Of a DNA stretch of 64,000 nucleotides, positions 1-10,333 are shown in pieces. Position 1 is the stretch's first letter; every line of letters begins with the position of its first letter. The notes beneath the pieces were generated by a model, which ran no database searches, was not told the origin of the DNA, and worked only from the letters and a program-made list of their open reading frames with translations. The position numbers and the translations under genes are program-made. Source of the stretch: Turritopsis dohrnii (taxonomy: Eukaryota > Cnidaria > Hydrozoa > Anthoathecata > Oceaniidae); assembly GCA_027922465.2 (NCBI GenBank), contig BQMF02000065.1, forward strand, positions 930,001-994,000. Direction: 5' to 3'.

Positions 1-738
1 AACAACTTTGCAAGTTCTATCATCCCTTGAAATATTATTTTGGACACAGGAATCCCTTTAAGGACACATTCTCTATAGGCAGCCACTGAAGACAAAGCAA
101 ATAAACACTGGTGTTTGATGAATAAATTATGCAGAATAGTTAAATGTAATGTACATTTATGGCCTTATTCAAATATCAGGCTTCCTACCTTTTTCTAAAC
201 TGAATGAACTTGGGAGATAAGCAAAATAGAAATTGAAAGGAATAGGTAGATATACATGGAAAAAGCCACACACTATTATGGTGATGTTTATTGGTTGCTT
301 TCAAAGCATTTTGTAAAATGAAGCAAGTAAAAAGGCTTTCATCTTTTGTTGTTGACCCTAATAATCTTATTATATTAATCTTGTAGTGTACATACCACTT
401 TTATTATAGAGAGTGATATGTTTCTTTTAAATTTTGGTCAAGTGCTTCTTACTTTTATGCGCATAAAACCATGGGCGATTGAGGGGGAATCATTGCATTG
501 CATCCCTAATGGAATGCGGTGTTTTTGGGGAAATATCTCAAGAACCAATAGGGATAACTGACATTTTTGGAGTGTTAATACTTTGGCGTTATCTTTCTAA
601 CGGTTGGTTGTAATGAAACGAACCCATACATTTTGGATAGTTTGGATTGCCTGTTTCTCAAAGCTAATGACTTGAGTAAACCCTTTCCTGTGGTGATTAA
701 TTTATGAAATTTTACTTGTGTTTTTAGCAATTTATACC
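1..738. other. Upstream non-coding region
   Basis: No gene is recognised. The last ~60 bases before the first acyltransferase-like gene, ending in a splice-acceptor-like TGTTTTTAG, are nearly identical to the stretch before the second copy (about 3602-3664). The tandem duplication therefore starts here, at about 678. Confidence 0.5.
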
Positions 739-2169
739 ATGTCATCCAACCAAGAAAAAGGCAAATTTTACGAAAAGAGTATTACTTGTACTCAAGACAA
801 TCGCCTTGCATCAGTTTCTGAGCAGGTATACCTTCAGCTTGGTGACGCTAATATTTTTAATTTCATTCAAACTACCGTTTTTACTTTAAAAGCTAATGTA
901 CCAATGGAAAAAGTTAGGCAAGCTTTGTGGGAACTTTCAACAGATCATTTCTTACTTCAAGCAAAAGTTGACCACCTAAAAAGTGGAGATAAAGTATTTC
1001 AGAAAATGGAAAACACTTTTGAGAATGATGATTGGATTGTTTTGAAGACTGCAAATGCCAAACATTCCAATGAATGGCCTGAAATTGCTGCTAAAGATGC
1101 TGCAATACCTTTTGACACAGCAAAGGGTCCATTGTGGCGTGTTAATTGGGTAGAATGTGAATCCAATAGCAGTGATGAAGAACATACATACGTTATGATT
1201 TTTGTCTGTTCCCATGCAATAATAGATGCTAAAGGCTCTTTTGATTTAATAGCTAATCAATTTTTGCCAATACTGAATGGAATTCTGGATAAAAAACCTT
1301 TTGTTAGGACTGAAAAACCTATATTCTTTGCTGAACCGAATGAATCTATCTTCTCATCTGAGCCATTTCATTATTCACAATCAGAATGTCAATCACCTTG
1401 GTACATCAAACTACCAGTGTATATTGGACTAAAACTGTTTGATATTTTTGGATCTAAGTCTCCAGATCTCAAAGTATACAGCGAGGAGAAAACGGATGGA
1501 AAGTTTGGCATGTTTCATCCTTTTTCAATAGATGTTGGTAATACTCATGGCTTAATTGCTGTGTGTAAAAATCAAGGTGTTTCTGTGCACAGTGTTCTAA
1601 TGATGATTTTAGGATATTCACTCAAAAGCTTGGAGAAAGATTATGAACATTTGAAATTGAAATTCAATTCCATCCAATACCCAATTGATTATCGGAAATT
1701 TAATAAGAACCTTTATGCAAATCCACAGCCTTTGGGTGTTTATCATGGTACAGATGGTCAGAAAATAAGGTTCATTGATCCAAAAGACACTGGTAATTTT
1801 TTTCAATTTTGTGAAAGCTTAACTCAGAAAATCCGAAATGGAAATAGACCTAAAGAGGCCAGTGGATTTGTGTTTGTAATTAATGAACTGATTAAAAACA
1901 ATCGACTTGAAGATATTGTGAAACTTGCTCCTGTTAATTTGAGTAATCTTGGTAAGTGTGATTTAGTGAAATCCAACCTTAATGACGTAGTCAGACTGAA
2001 TGATCAATATTTTGGAATTGTTGTAAAAGATATTGTGGCTGTCACTTGTACCACAGTCAATGAAAAAATGTACTTCTGTATTTGCTATGATGGTAGATGG
2101 TTGAGTACTGGGTTTATAACTGATCTTGCAAGAGTAATGAAGGAGTCCATCATTGCTGTAGCACGATGA
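739..2169 (+). CDS. Acyltransferase-like protein, condensation/HxxxD superfamily, copy 1
   Basis: One uninterrupted coding exon of 476 residues. The start chosen is the first real ATG, 11 bases after a TTTTTAG acceptor-like site; the open frame runs a few codons further upstream but without an ATG. Around residue 159 it carries H-A-I-I-D, matching the HxxxD active-site motif of the CAT/condensation fold (alcohol acetyltransferases, PapA-like enzymes, NRPS C domains). Near residue 400 it has an SNLG stretch seen in alcohol-acetyltransferase-like members. Length is normal for one such domain. No signal peptide or membrane segment is visible, so it is probably cytosolic. Family knowledge predicts acyl transfer from a CoA-type donor to a hydroxyl or amine; the substrate cannot be told. 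A very similar copy lies 2,926 bases downstream. Family assignment is fair, function inferred. Confidence 0.75.
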   Translation: MSSNQEKGKFYEKSITCTQDNRLASVSEQVYLQLGDANIFNFIQTTVFTLKANVPMEKVRQALWELSTDHFLLQAKVDHLKSGDKVFQKMENTFENDDWIVLKTANAKHSNEWPEIAAKDAAIPFDTAKGPLWRVNWVECESNSSDEEHTYVMIFVCSHAIIDAKGSFDLIANQFLPILNGILDKKPFVRTEKPIFFAEPNESIFSSEPFHYSQSECQSPWYIKLPVYIGLKLFDIFGSKSPDLKVYSEEKTDGKFGMFHPFSIDVGNTHGLIAVCKNQGVSVHSVLMMILGYSLKSLEKDYEHLKLKFNSIQYPIDYRKFNKNLYANPQPLGVYHGTDGQKIRFIDPKDTGNFFQFCESLTQKIRNGNRPKEASGFVFVINELIKNNRLEDIVKLAPVNLSNLGKCDLVKSNLNDVVRLNDQYFGIVVKDIVAVTCTTVNEKMYFCICYDGRWLSTGFITDLARVMKESIIAVAR

Positions 2170-3664
2170 TAATTTTCGAAATAACGTGGTTTGGATTAGA
2201 TTTTTACATAATTATTGTTATCATTGTTATTATAGACAACGTTTGGGTGATAATTTTTAAAGATGAGATTTTATGGCCGACATTAGCGCTTTGTTAAGTT
2301 TATTTTCAGGTTTCTTATAGTAGAATATTGAGTACGTTATTCTGGTAATGCACCATTTGTATGATTTGCAAATTGTAATTACAATGTAGTGGTTTTAAAA
2401 TTGGCAAGTGATTTGCCCTTGGCTTAATTAACACGTTTTCCAACAAGCATGCAATTTTCATCTTCTCACTGTGAAACGTAAATTTAATCAAATTGAATAG
2501 AATTTTTTTGATTGATTTTCATTTACATTTAGATCTTTCAAAAGTTTTACTCACACCAAATTGTTTTTACTTCTGATCTGTTTAGACATAGTTTTACTAT
2601 GAGTTCCTGCAAGAAGTGAATTTACATTTAAGGCGAAGATGATCACAGTTCTTATAAGTCCATCTATATTAAACATTTTTGTTCAACAGTACAAAATTTT
2701 GTAACATATACTTTTGTATCAATATTTTTTATATTATGTTTTTATATTTTTGTATTAATGCACATATCTTATTATTCATCGTATTTTTTCGTTGTTCAAT
2801 TATTTCACGAGTTTAATGTGATGATGACATTCAATATATACATATTCCATAATTTTCTATAATATTCAATAATATTCATCTAAAATCAATTAAATTGTAA
2901 GTTTTATCGACTCACAAATTTTATTTGAGAAATCGAAAGATGCTACGAGTGCAAAATTATACGAATGTGGCAATAACCATTTTGACCTTTGGTAGTCAGA
3001 AAAAATATTTTATGATCTGGCTCGAAAGAATTGTTGATTAAAAGAAATTAGTAAATTAGTAAACGTCATGACAGAAATAAATATCCAATTAACAACATGA
3101 ATTAAACTTACAATTTGATCCTGTTCGGTGGTGAATATTATTTTGTAAATGAATGTTAGTTCACACTTTGTAGTGCCATTCAGTTTGATAATTGTTGAGA
3201 AACATGAAGGTGACAATTACTGCTGTATTTTGTGTGTTTTCTTAGTACACCCTGGAAACATTGAGCACTCCCAGTAGTAAAGTTACTCATTCCTTATTGA
3301 CTTCAAATTGTCTTTTATATCGGTTCTGAAATAAAATCAACCCCTACCCTAATCCTAAGCATATTTTGTATGGAGCTCGAGGTGTAAATGAACAAGCTTA
3401 GGGTGTGTTCATCTGAGAAGATACCATCATACTGTACAGTATGAGTCTTAAAAACTGTTACGCAAAATTCAAATTGGATTTTAAACTGAAATAATTAGAT
3501 TATGATAATAATTTTTGCACCGTTGGATAGGAAAGTTTGCCAGCTTATATCCATTGATGGTTGGAACTCTTTGTTTCGTTTGATAAAGGGAGGCATTATA
3601 TTAAACCCTTTTCCTGTGGTGATTAATTTATGAAATTTCACTTGTGTTTTTAGCAATTTATACC
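2170..3664. repeat. Spacer between the tandem acyltransferase-like genes
   Basis: No gene seen. The first ~550 bases resemble the 3' flank of copy 2 (about 5096-5640), sharing blocks such as AATAACGTGGTTTGGATTAG. The duplicated unit thus includes 3' flank as well as coding sequence, with a period of 2,926 bases. The rest (about 2750-3600) is AT-rich and shows nothing recognisable. The last ~60 bases repeat the region before copy 1. Confidence 0.55.
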
Positions 3665-5095
3665 ATGTCATCCAACCAAGAAAAAGGCAAATTTTACGAG
3701 AAGAGTATTACTTGTACTCAAGACAATCGCCTTGCATCAGTTTCTGAGCAGGTATACCTTCAGCTTGGTGACGCTACAATTTCTAATTTCATCCAAGCTA
3801 CCGTTTTTACTTCAAAAGCTAATGTACCAATAGAAAAAGTCAAGCAAGCTTTGTGGGAACTTTCAACAGATCATTTCTTACTTCAAGCAAAAGTTGACCA
3901 CCTAAAAAGTGGAGATAAAGTATTTCAGAAAATGGAAAACACTTTTGAGAATGATGATTGGATTGTTTTGAAGACTGCAAATGCCAAACATTCCAATGAA
4001 TGGCCTGAAATTGCTGCTAAAGATGCTGCAATACCTTTTGACACAGCAAAGGGTCCATTGTGGCGTGTTAATTGGGTAGAATGTGAATCCAATAGCAGTG
4101 ATGAAGAACATACATATGTCATGATTTTTGTCTGTTCCCATGCAATAATAGATGCCAAAGGCTCTTTTGATTTAATAGCTAATCAATTTTTGCCAATACT
4201 AAATGGAATTCTGGATAAAAAAACTTTTGTTAGGACTGAAAAACCTATATTCTTTGCTGAACCAAATGAATCTATCTTCTCAACTGAGCCATTTAATTAT
4301 TCACAATCAGAATGTCAATCACCTTGGTACATCAAACTACCAGTGTATATTGGACTAAAACTGTTTGATATTTTTGGATCTAAGTCTCCAGATCTCAAAG
4401 TATACAGCGAGGAGAAAACGGATGGAAAGTTTGGCATGTTTCATCCTTTTTCAATAGATGTTGGTAATACTCATGGCTTAATTGCTGTGTGTAAAAATCA
4501 AGGTGTTTCTGTGCACAGTGTTCTAATGATGATTTTAGGATATTCACTCAAAAGCTTGGAGAAAGATTATGAACATTTGAAATTGAAATTCAATTCCATC
4601 CAATACCCAATTGATTATCGGAAATTTAACAAGTACCTTCATTCAAGCCCACAGCCTTTGGGTGCTTACACTAGTACAGATGGTCAGAAAATGAAGTTTA
4701 TTGATCCAAAAGACACTGGTAATTTTTTTCAATTTTGTGAAAGCTTAACTCAGAAAATTAGAAATGGAAATAAACCTAAGGAGGCCAAAGGATTATTTCT
4801 TGTTATTAATGAACTGCTTAAAAGCAATCGACTTACAGATATTATGAAATTTTTTACTGTTAATTTGAGTAATCTTGGTAAGTGTGATTTAGTAAAATCC
4901 AACCTTAATGACGTAGTCAGACTGAACGGTCAATATTTCGGGGTAGTTGTGAAAGATGTTGTTTCTGTCACTTGTACCACAGTCAATGAAAAAATGTACT
5001 TTTGTATTTGCTATGATGGTAGATGGTTGAGTACTGGGTTTATAACTGATCTTGCAAGAGTAATGAAGGATTCCATCATTGCTGTAGCACAATGA
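3665..5095 (+). CDS. Acyltransferase-like protein, condensation/HxxxD superfamily, copy 2
   Basis: Tandem paralogue of 739-2169: 476 residues, the same H-A-I-I-D motif near residue 159, the same SNLG motif and the same acceptor-like TTTTTAG just before the ATG. Replacements are clustered. There are several between residues 40 and 65, very few from about 65 to 325, and many from about 325 to 415. That patchiness suggests gene conversion or uneven selection across a recent duplication. Both frames are intact, so both copies look functional. The divergent patches could alter substrate choice, but this is inference. Confidence 0.75.
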   Translation: MSSNQEKGKFYEKSITCTQDNRLASVSEQVYLQLGDATISNFIQATVFTSKANVPIEKVKQALWELSTDHFLLQAKVDHLKSGDKVFQKMENTFENDDWIVLKTANAKHSNEWPEIAAKDAAIPFDTAKGPLWRVNWVECESNSSDEEHTYVMIFVCSHAIIDAKGSFDLIANQFLPILNGILDKKTFVRTEKPIFFAEPNESIFSTEPFNYSQSECQSPWYIKLPVYIGLKLFDIFGSKSPDLKVYSEEKTDGKFGMFHPFSIDVGNTHGLIAVCKNQGVSVHSVLMMILGYSLKSLEKDYEHLKLKFNSIQYPIDYRKFNKYLHSSPQPLGAYTSTDGQKMKFIDPKDTGNFFQFCESLTQKIRNGNKPKEAKGLFLVINELLKSNRLTDIMKFFTVNLSNLGKCDLVKSNLNDVVRLNGQYFGVVVKDVVSVTCTTVNEKMYFCICYDGRWLSTGFITDLARVMKDSIIAVAQ

Positions 5096-5661
5096 TAATT
5101 TTCGAAATAACGTGGTTTGGATTAGGGTTTTACATATTTGTTGTTATCATTGTTATTATATACACAACGTTTAGTTGATACTTTTTAGAGATAAGATTTT
5201 GTGGCCCACATGAGAACTCCTTTAAGGTCATTTTCAAATTCTGATAATTCAACATGTGTATGATTTGTTGATTATATATACAATGTAATTTCTTATAAAA
5301 TTGGCGAGTTACTTTCCTTTGACGTATTGAACACATTTTCCAAGAAGAATGCAATTTTATTCTTGTTGTTGTTAAACATTTTATCGAATTGGATCGATTT
5401 TTTTTATTTTTGATTGATTTACATTTATATTTAGAATTTACTTCTTAATCTTTCAAAACTTTCACTCGTACCAAATTATTTTTACTCCTAAACTGTTTAA
5501 ACATAGTTTTACTTTATGAGTTTCTGGAACAAGGGAATTTACATTTAAAGTGGAGATGATCACTGCTGTTATATGCCCATCTATGAAAAGGATTTTTGTT
5601 CAACAGTGGAAAATTTTGTGACATTATGTACTTTTATTTTGAATCCGTCTATACGTATTTA
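5096..5661. other. 3' flank of copy 2, AT-rich
   Basis: Duplicated 3' flank matching 2170-2750, then unremarkable AT-rich sequence up to the Penelope-like insertion. No gene seen. Confidence 0.5.
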
Positions 5662-5700
5662 CAGTTACATTATACAAAAATAATAACAAACTTCTTTTAG

Positions 5701-5740
5701 AGCAGAACTCTGAGTTTCATGTTTCCAATCATCAGCTGCT
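5701..5740 (-). ncRNA. Hammerhead ribozyme, type I (left arm)
   Basis: On the minus strand a 5-bp stem I (AGCAG with CTGCT) encloses the core CTGATGA, a short stem II, GAAA, a 3-bp stem III (ACT/AGT) and the cleavage triplet GTT. The order and the very short stem III match hammerheads reported from Penelope-like elements. It sits downstream of, and in the same sense as, the GIY-YIG fragment, as expected for a Penelope 3' pseudo-LTR. Confidence 0.8.
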
Positions 5741-5855
5741 ACAAATGATGTATAGAATGAAAAAATTCTCAATTTACAAACGTAAACGTACGATAATTGC
5801 TGTGTCGTAAGATTTTAATAAATAGCGCAATAAAACAGAACAAAAGGTGTAATTA

Positions 5856-6251
5856 TCAGTCTTTAGATTTATAGTTAGCTAGCATATATTTGTTCATGTG
5901 GCGACATTTTGCAACAATTTCTGATCTTTTGTTTAAAAGTTCAGATTTTTTCTCGAAGGATAAGATCTCTAGTTTCTCCTGTAAGCACAGTCTGCACGTT
6001 TTTGACACATTTGAGTACGCCTTTACATGCTTAATGATCGACCAATTAAGGTTTGGTACAGTGCCACGATCTTTTAAGCTCCATACATGTGTTGATAAGG
6101 TCGTGCTGTTCATGTATTTTCTGTTTCGGAAGGATTGGTTGTGTCCGTTGAACCTTTGTTTAAACTCTTTTTCAGTCAAACCTATGTAAACTTTCTTCTC
6201 CTCGTTTGGTGCGGTGACCTCGCATTTATAGATGACAGAAGTGGCTCTGCA
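5856..6251 (-). pseudogene. Penelope-like element ORF fragment, GIY-YIG endonuclease domain
   Basis: About 131 codons in frame, ending at a stop. They include SVIYKCEV and VYIGLTEKEFKQRF (the GIY and YIG parts with the following arginine), then STHVWSLKD, and a late CRLCLQEKLEI carrying the likely catalytic glutamate. This is the C-terminal GIY-YIG nuclease of Penelope-like retroelements, which nicks target DNA. The reverse transcriptase half is missing, so the element is dead. The other strand also has an open frame here, but it shows no motif. Confidence 0.85.
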
Positions 6252-6271
6252 CAGAAAACGTCCGCTCGATC

Positions 6272-6404
6272 ATCAATGCCCACAATAAGAAAGTTTCTTC
6301 GGACACACAAGCGACCACCAAAGCGTGTAATTGCCGTAACAAAGCAGGATGCCCACTAAACGGGAATTGCAGAGCCACTTCTGTCATCTATAAATGCGAG
6401 GTCA
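6272..6404 (+). pseudogene. Penelope-like element linker fragment, inverted copy
   Basis: Plus-strand reading gives CNCRNKAGCPLNGNC followed by RATSVIYKCEV. That is the Cys-rich linker and start of the GIY-YIG domain found in Penelope ORFs. The nuclease body is then deleted: the frame jumps at 6404 straight into the 3' arm. It overlaps in content with the N-terminal part of 5856-6251 but faces the other way. Confidence 0.8.
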
Positions 6405-6486
6405 TTTATTAAAATCTTACGACACAGCAATTATCGTACGTTTACGTTTGTAAATTGAGAATTTTTTCATTCTATACATCATTTGT

Positions 6487-6526
6487 AGCAGCTGATGATT
6501 GGAAACATGAAACTCAGAGTTCTGCT
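6487..6526 (+). ncRNA. Hammerhead ribozyme, type I (right arm)
   Basis: Exact inverted copy of 5701-5740. Stem I is 6487-6491 with 6522-6526, CTGATGA is 6492-6498, GAAA is 6509-6512, stem III is 6512-6514 with 6518-6520, and cleavage is predicted after T6521. It lies in the same sense as the plus-strand Penelope fragment. Confidence 0.8.
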
Positions 6527-6841
6527 CTAAAAGAAGTTTGTTATTATTTTTGTATATTCGCTCCTGATACTTTTTAGTCGAGCACTTTATGAAGATTAGC
6601 AATCACTCATAACCTTCAGTTACATTATATAAATAAAGTTCATTATGCATGTGAAATTTTTCTTTATCAACTGTTTTTTACACTTTTCTAAGTGCTTCTT
6701 GTAAAAAATACGATTCTTATATTTCTTCCGGCTTTTTTTACAGGAGAATTTTATATTTTTGTGTTATTTCTGTTGAGTCCCATGCCATGACAGGGGAATA
6801 AACAGTAGACTTTAATATTATCAATGAATCTTTTACCTTAA

Positions 6842-7878
6842 GGTTACTGTAAAGGAAAAATGCACACCTTTGGTTTTTACACAATAACTCCCAAGTTTTA
6901 AACAATTATTATATAAAAGTATATATTTCTGAAAAGCTCTGTTTTTCCTCTAAAAGATGGTCTAATTTGCAAAAAGGTAAATTAATCATTTTTTGGAAAT
7001 TTGAGCTGAAAACAAAAAAGTTTGTTTGACAAGTTCCTGTGACACAGATTTTTGAAATTTCTTTCTAAAGATTATTGCATCATGTTCTCAAAAGATCGAA
7101 CTCAAAAACCGTGTCAGCGTTTTTTAAATAATTAAGTCTTTCAAAAGTTATGATGAAAGAAGTTTTAAGTAACATAATTATGCTAACTCCAAAGCTAAAG
7201 CAACGATTTATTTTTGATTGGCATAATTATTTCAAAAACTGTGACACGGTTTTGTTCTACAGTCTGTTGTGATCACGTGGGTATAATTATTTTAGCAATT
7301 CGATAAATATTCGTGTCACAGGAACTCCTTATTGGTAGAATTTTTACATAAATTTAATTTTGAGAAAACGCGATTTTAAAAAATTACTCAGCTGGAAACT
7401 TTCAGCATGATAAACAAACATGCGGAATGGTGCTCTATTGTTATAAATTTTCTTTCTCAACAATCTAATGGCAATGACTAATTAGATTAACTCAATGGAA
7501 AAGAAAAAACATTTTTCGTTTTCTTTTTCTACTGGCAGTAAATGCGTTTTTTCGATAGCGTTGTCTGTTCATGGCGTAAAATTTTTAATAATAATATTTG
7601 ATTTGTTTGTTCAATAAGAAACACGATGATAAGCTTCTAACTACAAAGTTCATTCATTCTAATAATGCATACTGAAGGTGAGGATCAATGTTTACATGTT
7701 TTATTTAAAATCCTCCTGCAGAATTTTCTCTCAAAAACGGTTTTTCCTCGTATTTTGGGAAATAAAAACACTTTTGACAAAAAAGATTTATTGCATATGG
7801 AAAATTAAGCTCCGCTCTATAATAATATCAAAAAATCAGAAAATGTGATTTTTACCAATTTTTTCCTTTACAGTAACC
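6842..7878. mobile_element. TTAA-flanked non-autonomous DNA transposon (GGTTACTG family)
   Basis: Terminal inverted repeats GGTTACTGTAAAGGAAAAA at 6842-6860 and their complement ending at 7878, each bordered by TTAA (6838-6841, 7879-7882). TTAA duplications are typical of piggyBac, Kolobok and Sola3 elements; the superfamily cannot be told. No transposase frame is inside. The repeat resembles that of 9195-10333. Confidence 0.8.
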
Positions 7879-7882
7879 TTAA

Positions 7883-7955
7883 CGGAAGAAATTGTTTTGT
7901 GGAAGAAATTTGTGCGGAACTTTTTTTTGCGGAATTTATTTTTGCGGATTTCCTT
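7883..7955. mobile_element. Truncated GGAAGAAATT-type TTAA MITE
   Basis: Starts at the very TTAA (7879-7882) that closes the previous element: CGGAAGAAATTG, then GCGGA/GCGGAAC motifs like the ends of 18423-18798 and 55586-56166. No second end is found, and the sequence passes into Copia pol debris. It looks like half a MITE abutting or nested at the same target site. Confidence 0.6.
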
Positions 7956-8735
7956 TTCACTTTTAAACAATGTCAAACAATGTTTCTTCGGTGCCTTGGT
8001 AAACAAATCAGCCACATTCGGATGGTACATAATCGATAACGATACGATTATCTTTATAACAATCTAATAAAATGATATCTATATGTTTCGCTCTTGATGG
8101 ATTCAATGGGTTCTTAACGAGGTCAATCGCTATTTGATTATCGCTTCGAATGATTGTTGGCTTTAGGTTCTTTGACAAGACATCAGTTAATAACTGGGTT
8201 AAAAAAACGTTTCTTGGCAAGTGATTGAGACCAACAAACATGCAAAGTTGAGTACATGTCAACCATTTGTCAGTATAGTCTAACGTCTGACTCATCTGAC
8301 TCATCAATCTCAATTTGTTGAGTATGTTGGCAAGATAGCGAGATTGGGACGTTGATATGATATTCCATCTTTTGTGACATCGAAGTCGATTCCAATGAAT
8401 GAAAAATTCTCCAAAATCTTTCATGTTGAAACGTTTATTCAATTCCAATTTAAGCGATTTTATCAAATCTTCTGAGCTTGATACTATAATTATATCATCA
8501 ACCCAAACTAGCAAAGTAATTGTTTCTTTATTCTCTATCTTGTAAAATACACATGGGTCTGCAGTTGATTGAACAAAGTTCATTACAGTTAAATATTGTT
8601 GGAGTAGATTGTTCTAGTTTCGGCCACTTTGCTTCAGCACATAAAGTGACTTGTTGAGTTTCCATACAAGGTTGGTATCTTGGTGTTTGAATCCTTCTGG
8701 ATCAATTTTCATGAATAAACATAATGCACAAGATA
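7956..8735 (-). pseudogene. Ty1/Copia pol fragment (reverse transcriptase to RNase H)
   Basis: Read on the minus strand from about 8735: MKIDPEGF, VWKLNKSLYVLKQSGRN, then (from 8583) DPCVFY, LLVWVDDIIIVSS (the VDD reverse transcriptase motif) and KRFNMKDFGE. After an internal deletion come DNQIAIDLVKNP and AKHIDI of the RNase H. A frameshift follows near 8010, then NVADLFTKAPKK, the usual Copia pol end. At least one stop lies in the upstream part (near 8630). No LTRs seen. It is a dead fragment. Confidence 0.85.
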
Positions 8736-9190
8736 TATATTGGTGATCTGTTTTTCTGGCCCCGAAACATCATAGTGAATTGCAAAGCTGTCAAGATTAA
8801 GTTATTAAATAAATTAAAGAAGGGAGTAATTTGATGAATTCCAGACTGTATCAAATTATTAGTCAGTCTAAGTCATTCAGATATCTTGAAAATTAGCCTA
8901 AAGCAATTTTCTCAAGGGCTGATGTGGAAATTGTTCAATCCTAATGGCTTCTAATTTTCACTTCACATAGCTAAGTCAAGTCAAAATTTTTTCAAAATTT
9001 CTAAAAAAATTTTGACATAAGTTGATGTACATTAAAAGTTCACTGTATGTGCTTTTTAACCATTAACTGGATTTAAAAGCTGAAGCAAAACAAAACAAAA
9101 CGTGCGCTGTAAAAATGGCCGCAAAAATGTCTTCTAAGGATGAGGTGAGACGACTTTCTGTTCTCCTAACCAAGGTTTAAGGGATTCAAT
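8736..9190. other. Gap between Copia remnant and next MITE
   Basis: AT-rich; no gene or clear repeat ends recognised. A stretch near 8955-9030 shares short CACATAG/TTTTGACATA motifs with 10550-10690. Confidence 0.35.
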
Positions 9191-9194
9191 TTAA

Positions 9195-10333
9195 GGTGTG
9201 AGTAAGGGAAAAAAACGTGTTTTTGTTTTTTAATTAATTCCTTTGACAGGAATATGTTTATATCAAGTATGATACATTTTTGGAAAGCTTATTTACATCT
9301 CTAAAAGCCCATGTTAAAAATTTTAAGGTAAACTAAAAATGTAAGATTTTAGAACGAGTCAAAGAAAACGAACCTTGTTGTAAAAACGTAGCTCCATTTA
9401 CAAAACGAGTTAAGTTTAACTTATGTTTTTTACACTTTTGTAATCACAAGAGATAGAGTAAAAAACGGTTTTTTCTTTTTTTACTCAAATAAATTATTTT
9501 CAGAGTTATTTTCAATTTCTCAAAAGTATCGTTTTCTGTTTTCATTTTTTTTGCTTTCAAGACTATAACTCATATTCTGTTCAATTTATTTATTTATTTA
9601 TTTATTTCTGAATCTTTATACAGGATAAAAACTAAAGTATTTACAAATATATACAATATATACAGCAATACTTCTTTCCAAGTTTGTCCTGTTTTTAAGA
9701 AAAAGAAAAAGAACAAGGCAAAAAGGCTAAAAAGACTAAAATTTAATTAAAATACATAATCAATTGTAGGTTATAATACAGCTTGTCCCATAGATCGACG
9801 AATGGAAAAATGAAGGTAGGTAGGATAGATAGATAGTATGGCACACGCTGTTATAAATACTTTAAAATCAATTAAAAAGATTAAATTAAACAAATTAAAC
9901 AAATTAAAAAGATAAAAAAAAAACCGTTTTTAGATCTACCCTTCAGCTTTTCAGTAAGCCAAGTCTCACTGTTAGAGCTTTTTTAGTTTTGTAAATGGAA
10001 CATCAAACGTAAGTGGCTCTGACACGAAATGTGAACACTGAAAAAAAACAGCTTTAAAGATTTTTCTTTATTGCGTGAACTAATTAATTATTTATGAAAC
10101 GGAATTTTGAAACAAAAGGATCAATACGCAACATGATCAATATGTTTTATTTTTTCATGGTCTTTAATGTACACAAATTAGCCGCTAATACAACAGTTTT
10201 GGAAAATAAACGGACTTCCCATCCACTTCCTGAAAAAATAGTTTCACCATTGGAAAATTCAGAGTTCCTTTCATCCTGATGTGCAAAAAAACTTTTTTTC
10301 AAAAAAGTCAATAATTTTTCCCTTACTCACACC
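9195..10333. mobile_element. TTAA-flanked non-autonomous DNA transposon (GGTGTGAG family)
   Basis: Inverted ends GGTGTGAGTAAGGGAAAAA at 9195 and complementary CCCTTACTCACACC ending at 10333, bordered by TTAA (9191-9194, 10334-10337). The first bases and spacing match the element at 6842-7878, so they are probably related families. It contains a (TTTA)n run at 9583-9606 that may be a LINE tail inserted in minus orientation. No transposase seen. Confidence 0.8.

Larger units (their letters stand above)
5662..6629. mobile_element. Inverted (head-to-head) Penelope-like element fragment
   Basis: Two 153-base arms, 5671-5823 and 6404-6556, are exact inverted copies. Between them lie the 3' part of a Penelope-like ORF on the minus strand and a shorter, oppositely oriented piece of the same ORF on the plus strand. 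Each arm ends in a hammerhead ribozyme. A 13-base direct repeat (CAGTTACATTATA) occurs at 5662-5674 and 6617-6629 and may be the target duplication. The right arm carries about 60 extra bases (6557-6616) absent from the left. Penelope elements are known for pseudo-LTRs, inverted partial copies and hammerhead ribozymes, so this is most simply a 5'-truncated, inverted insertion. Confidence 0.85.

Noticed and set aside
3902..4158. Minus-strand open frames inside the acyltransferase-like genes, also present in copy 1
   Set aside because: They persist only because the two gene copies are nearly identical; they are antisense shadows of a clear coding sequence.
5890..6359. Plus-strand open frames across the Penelope fragment
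   Set aside because: The minus strand carries recognisable GIY-YIG motifs, and the genuine plus-strand piece (6272-6404) is in a different frame from these open frames.
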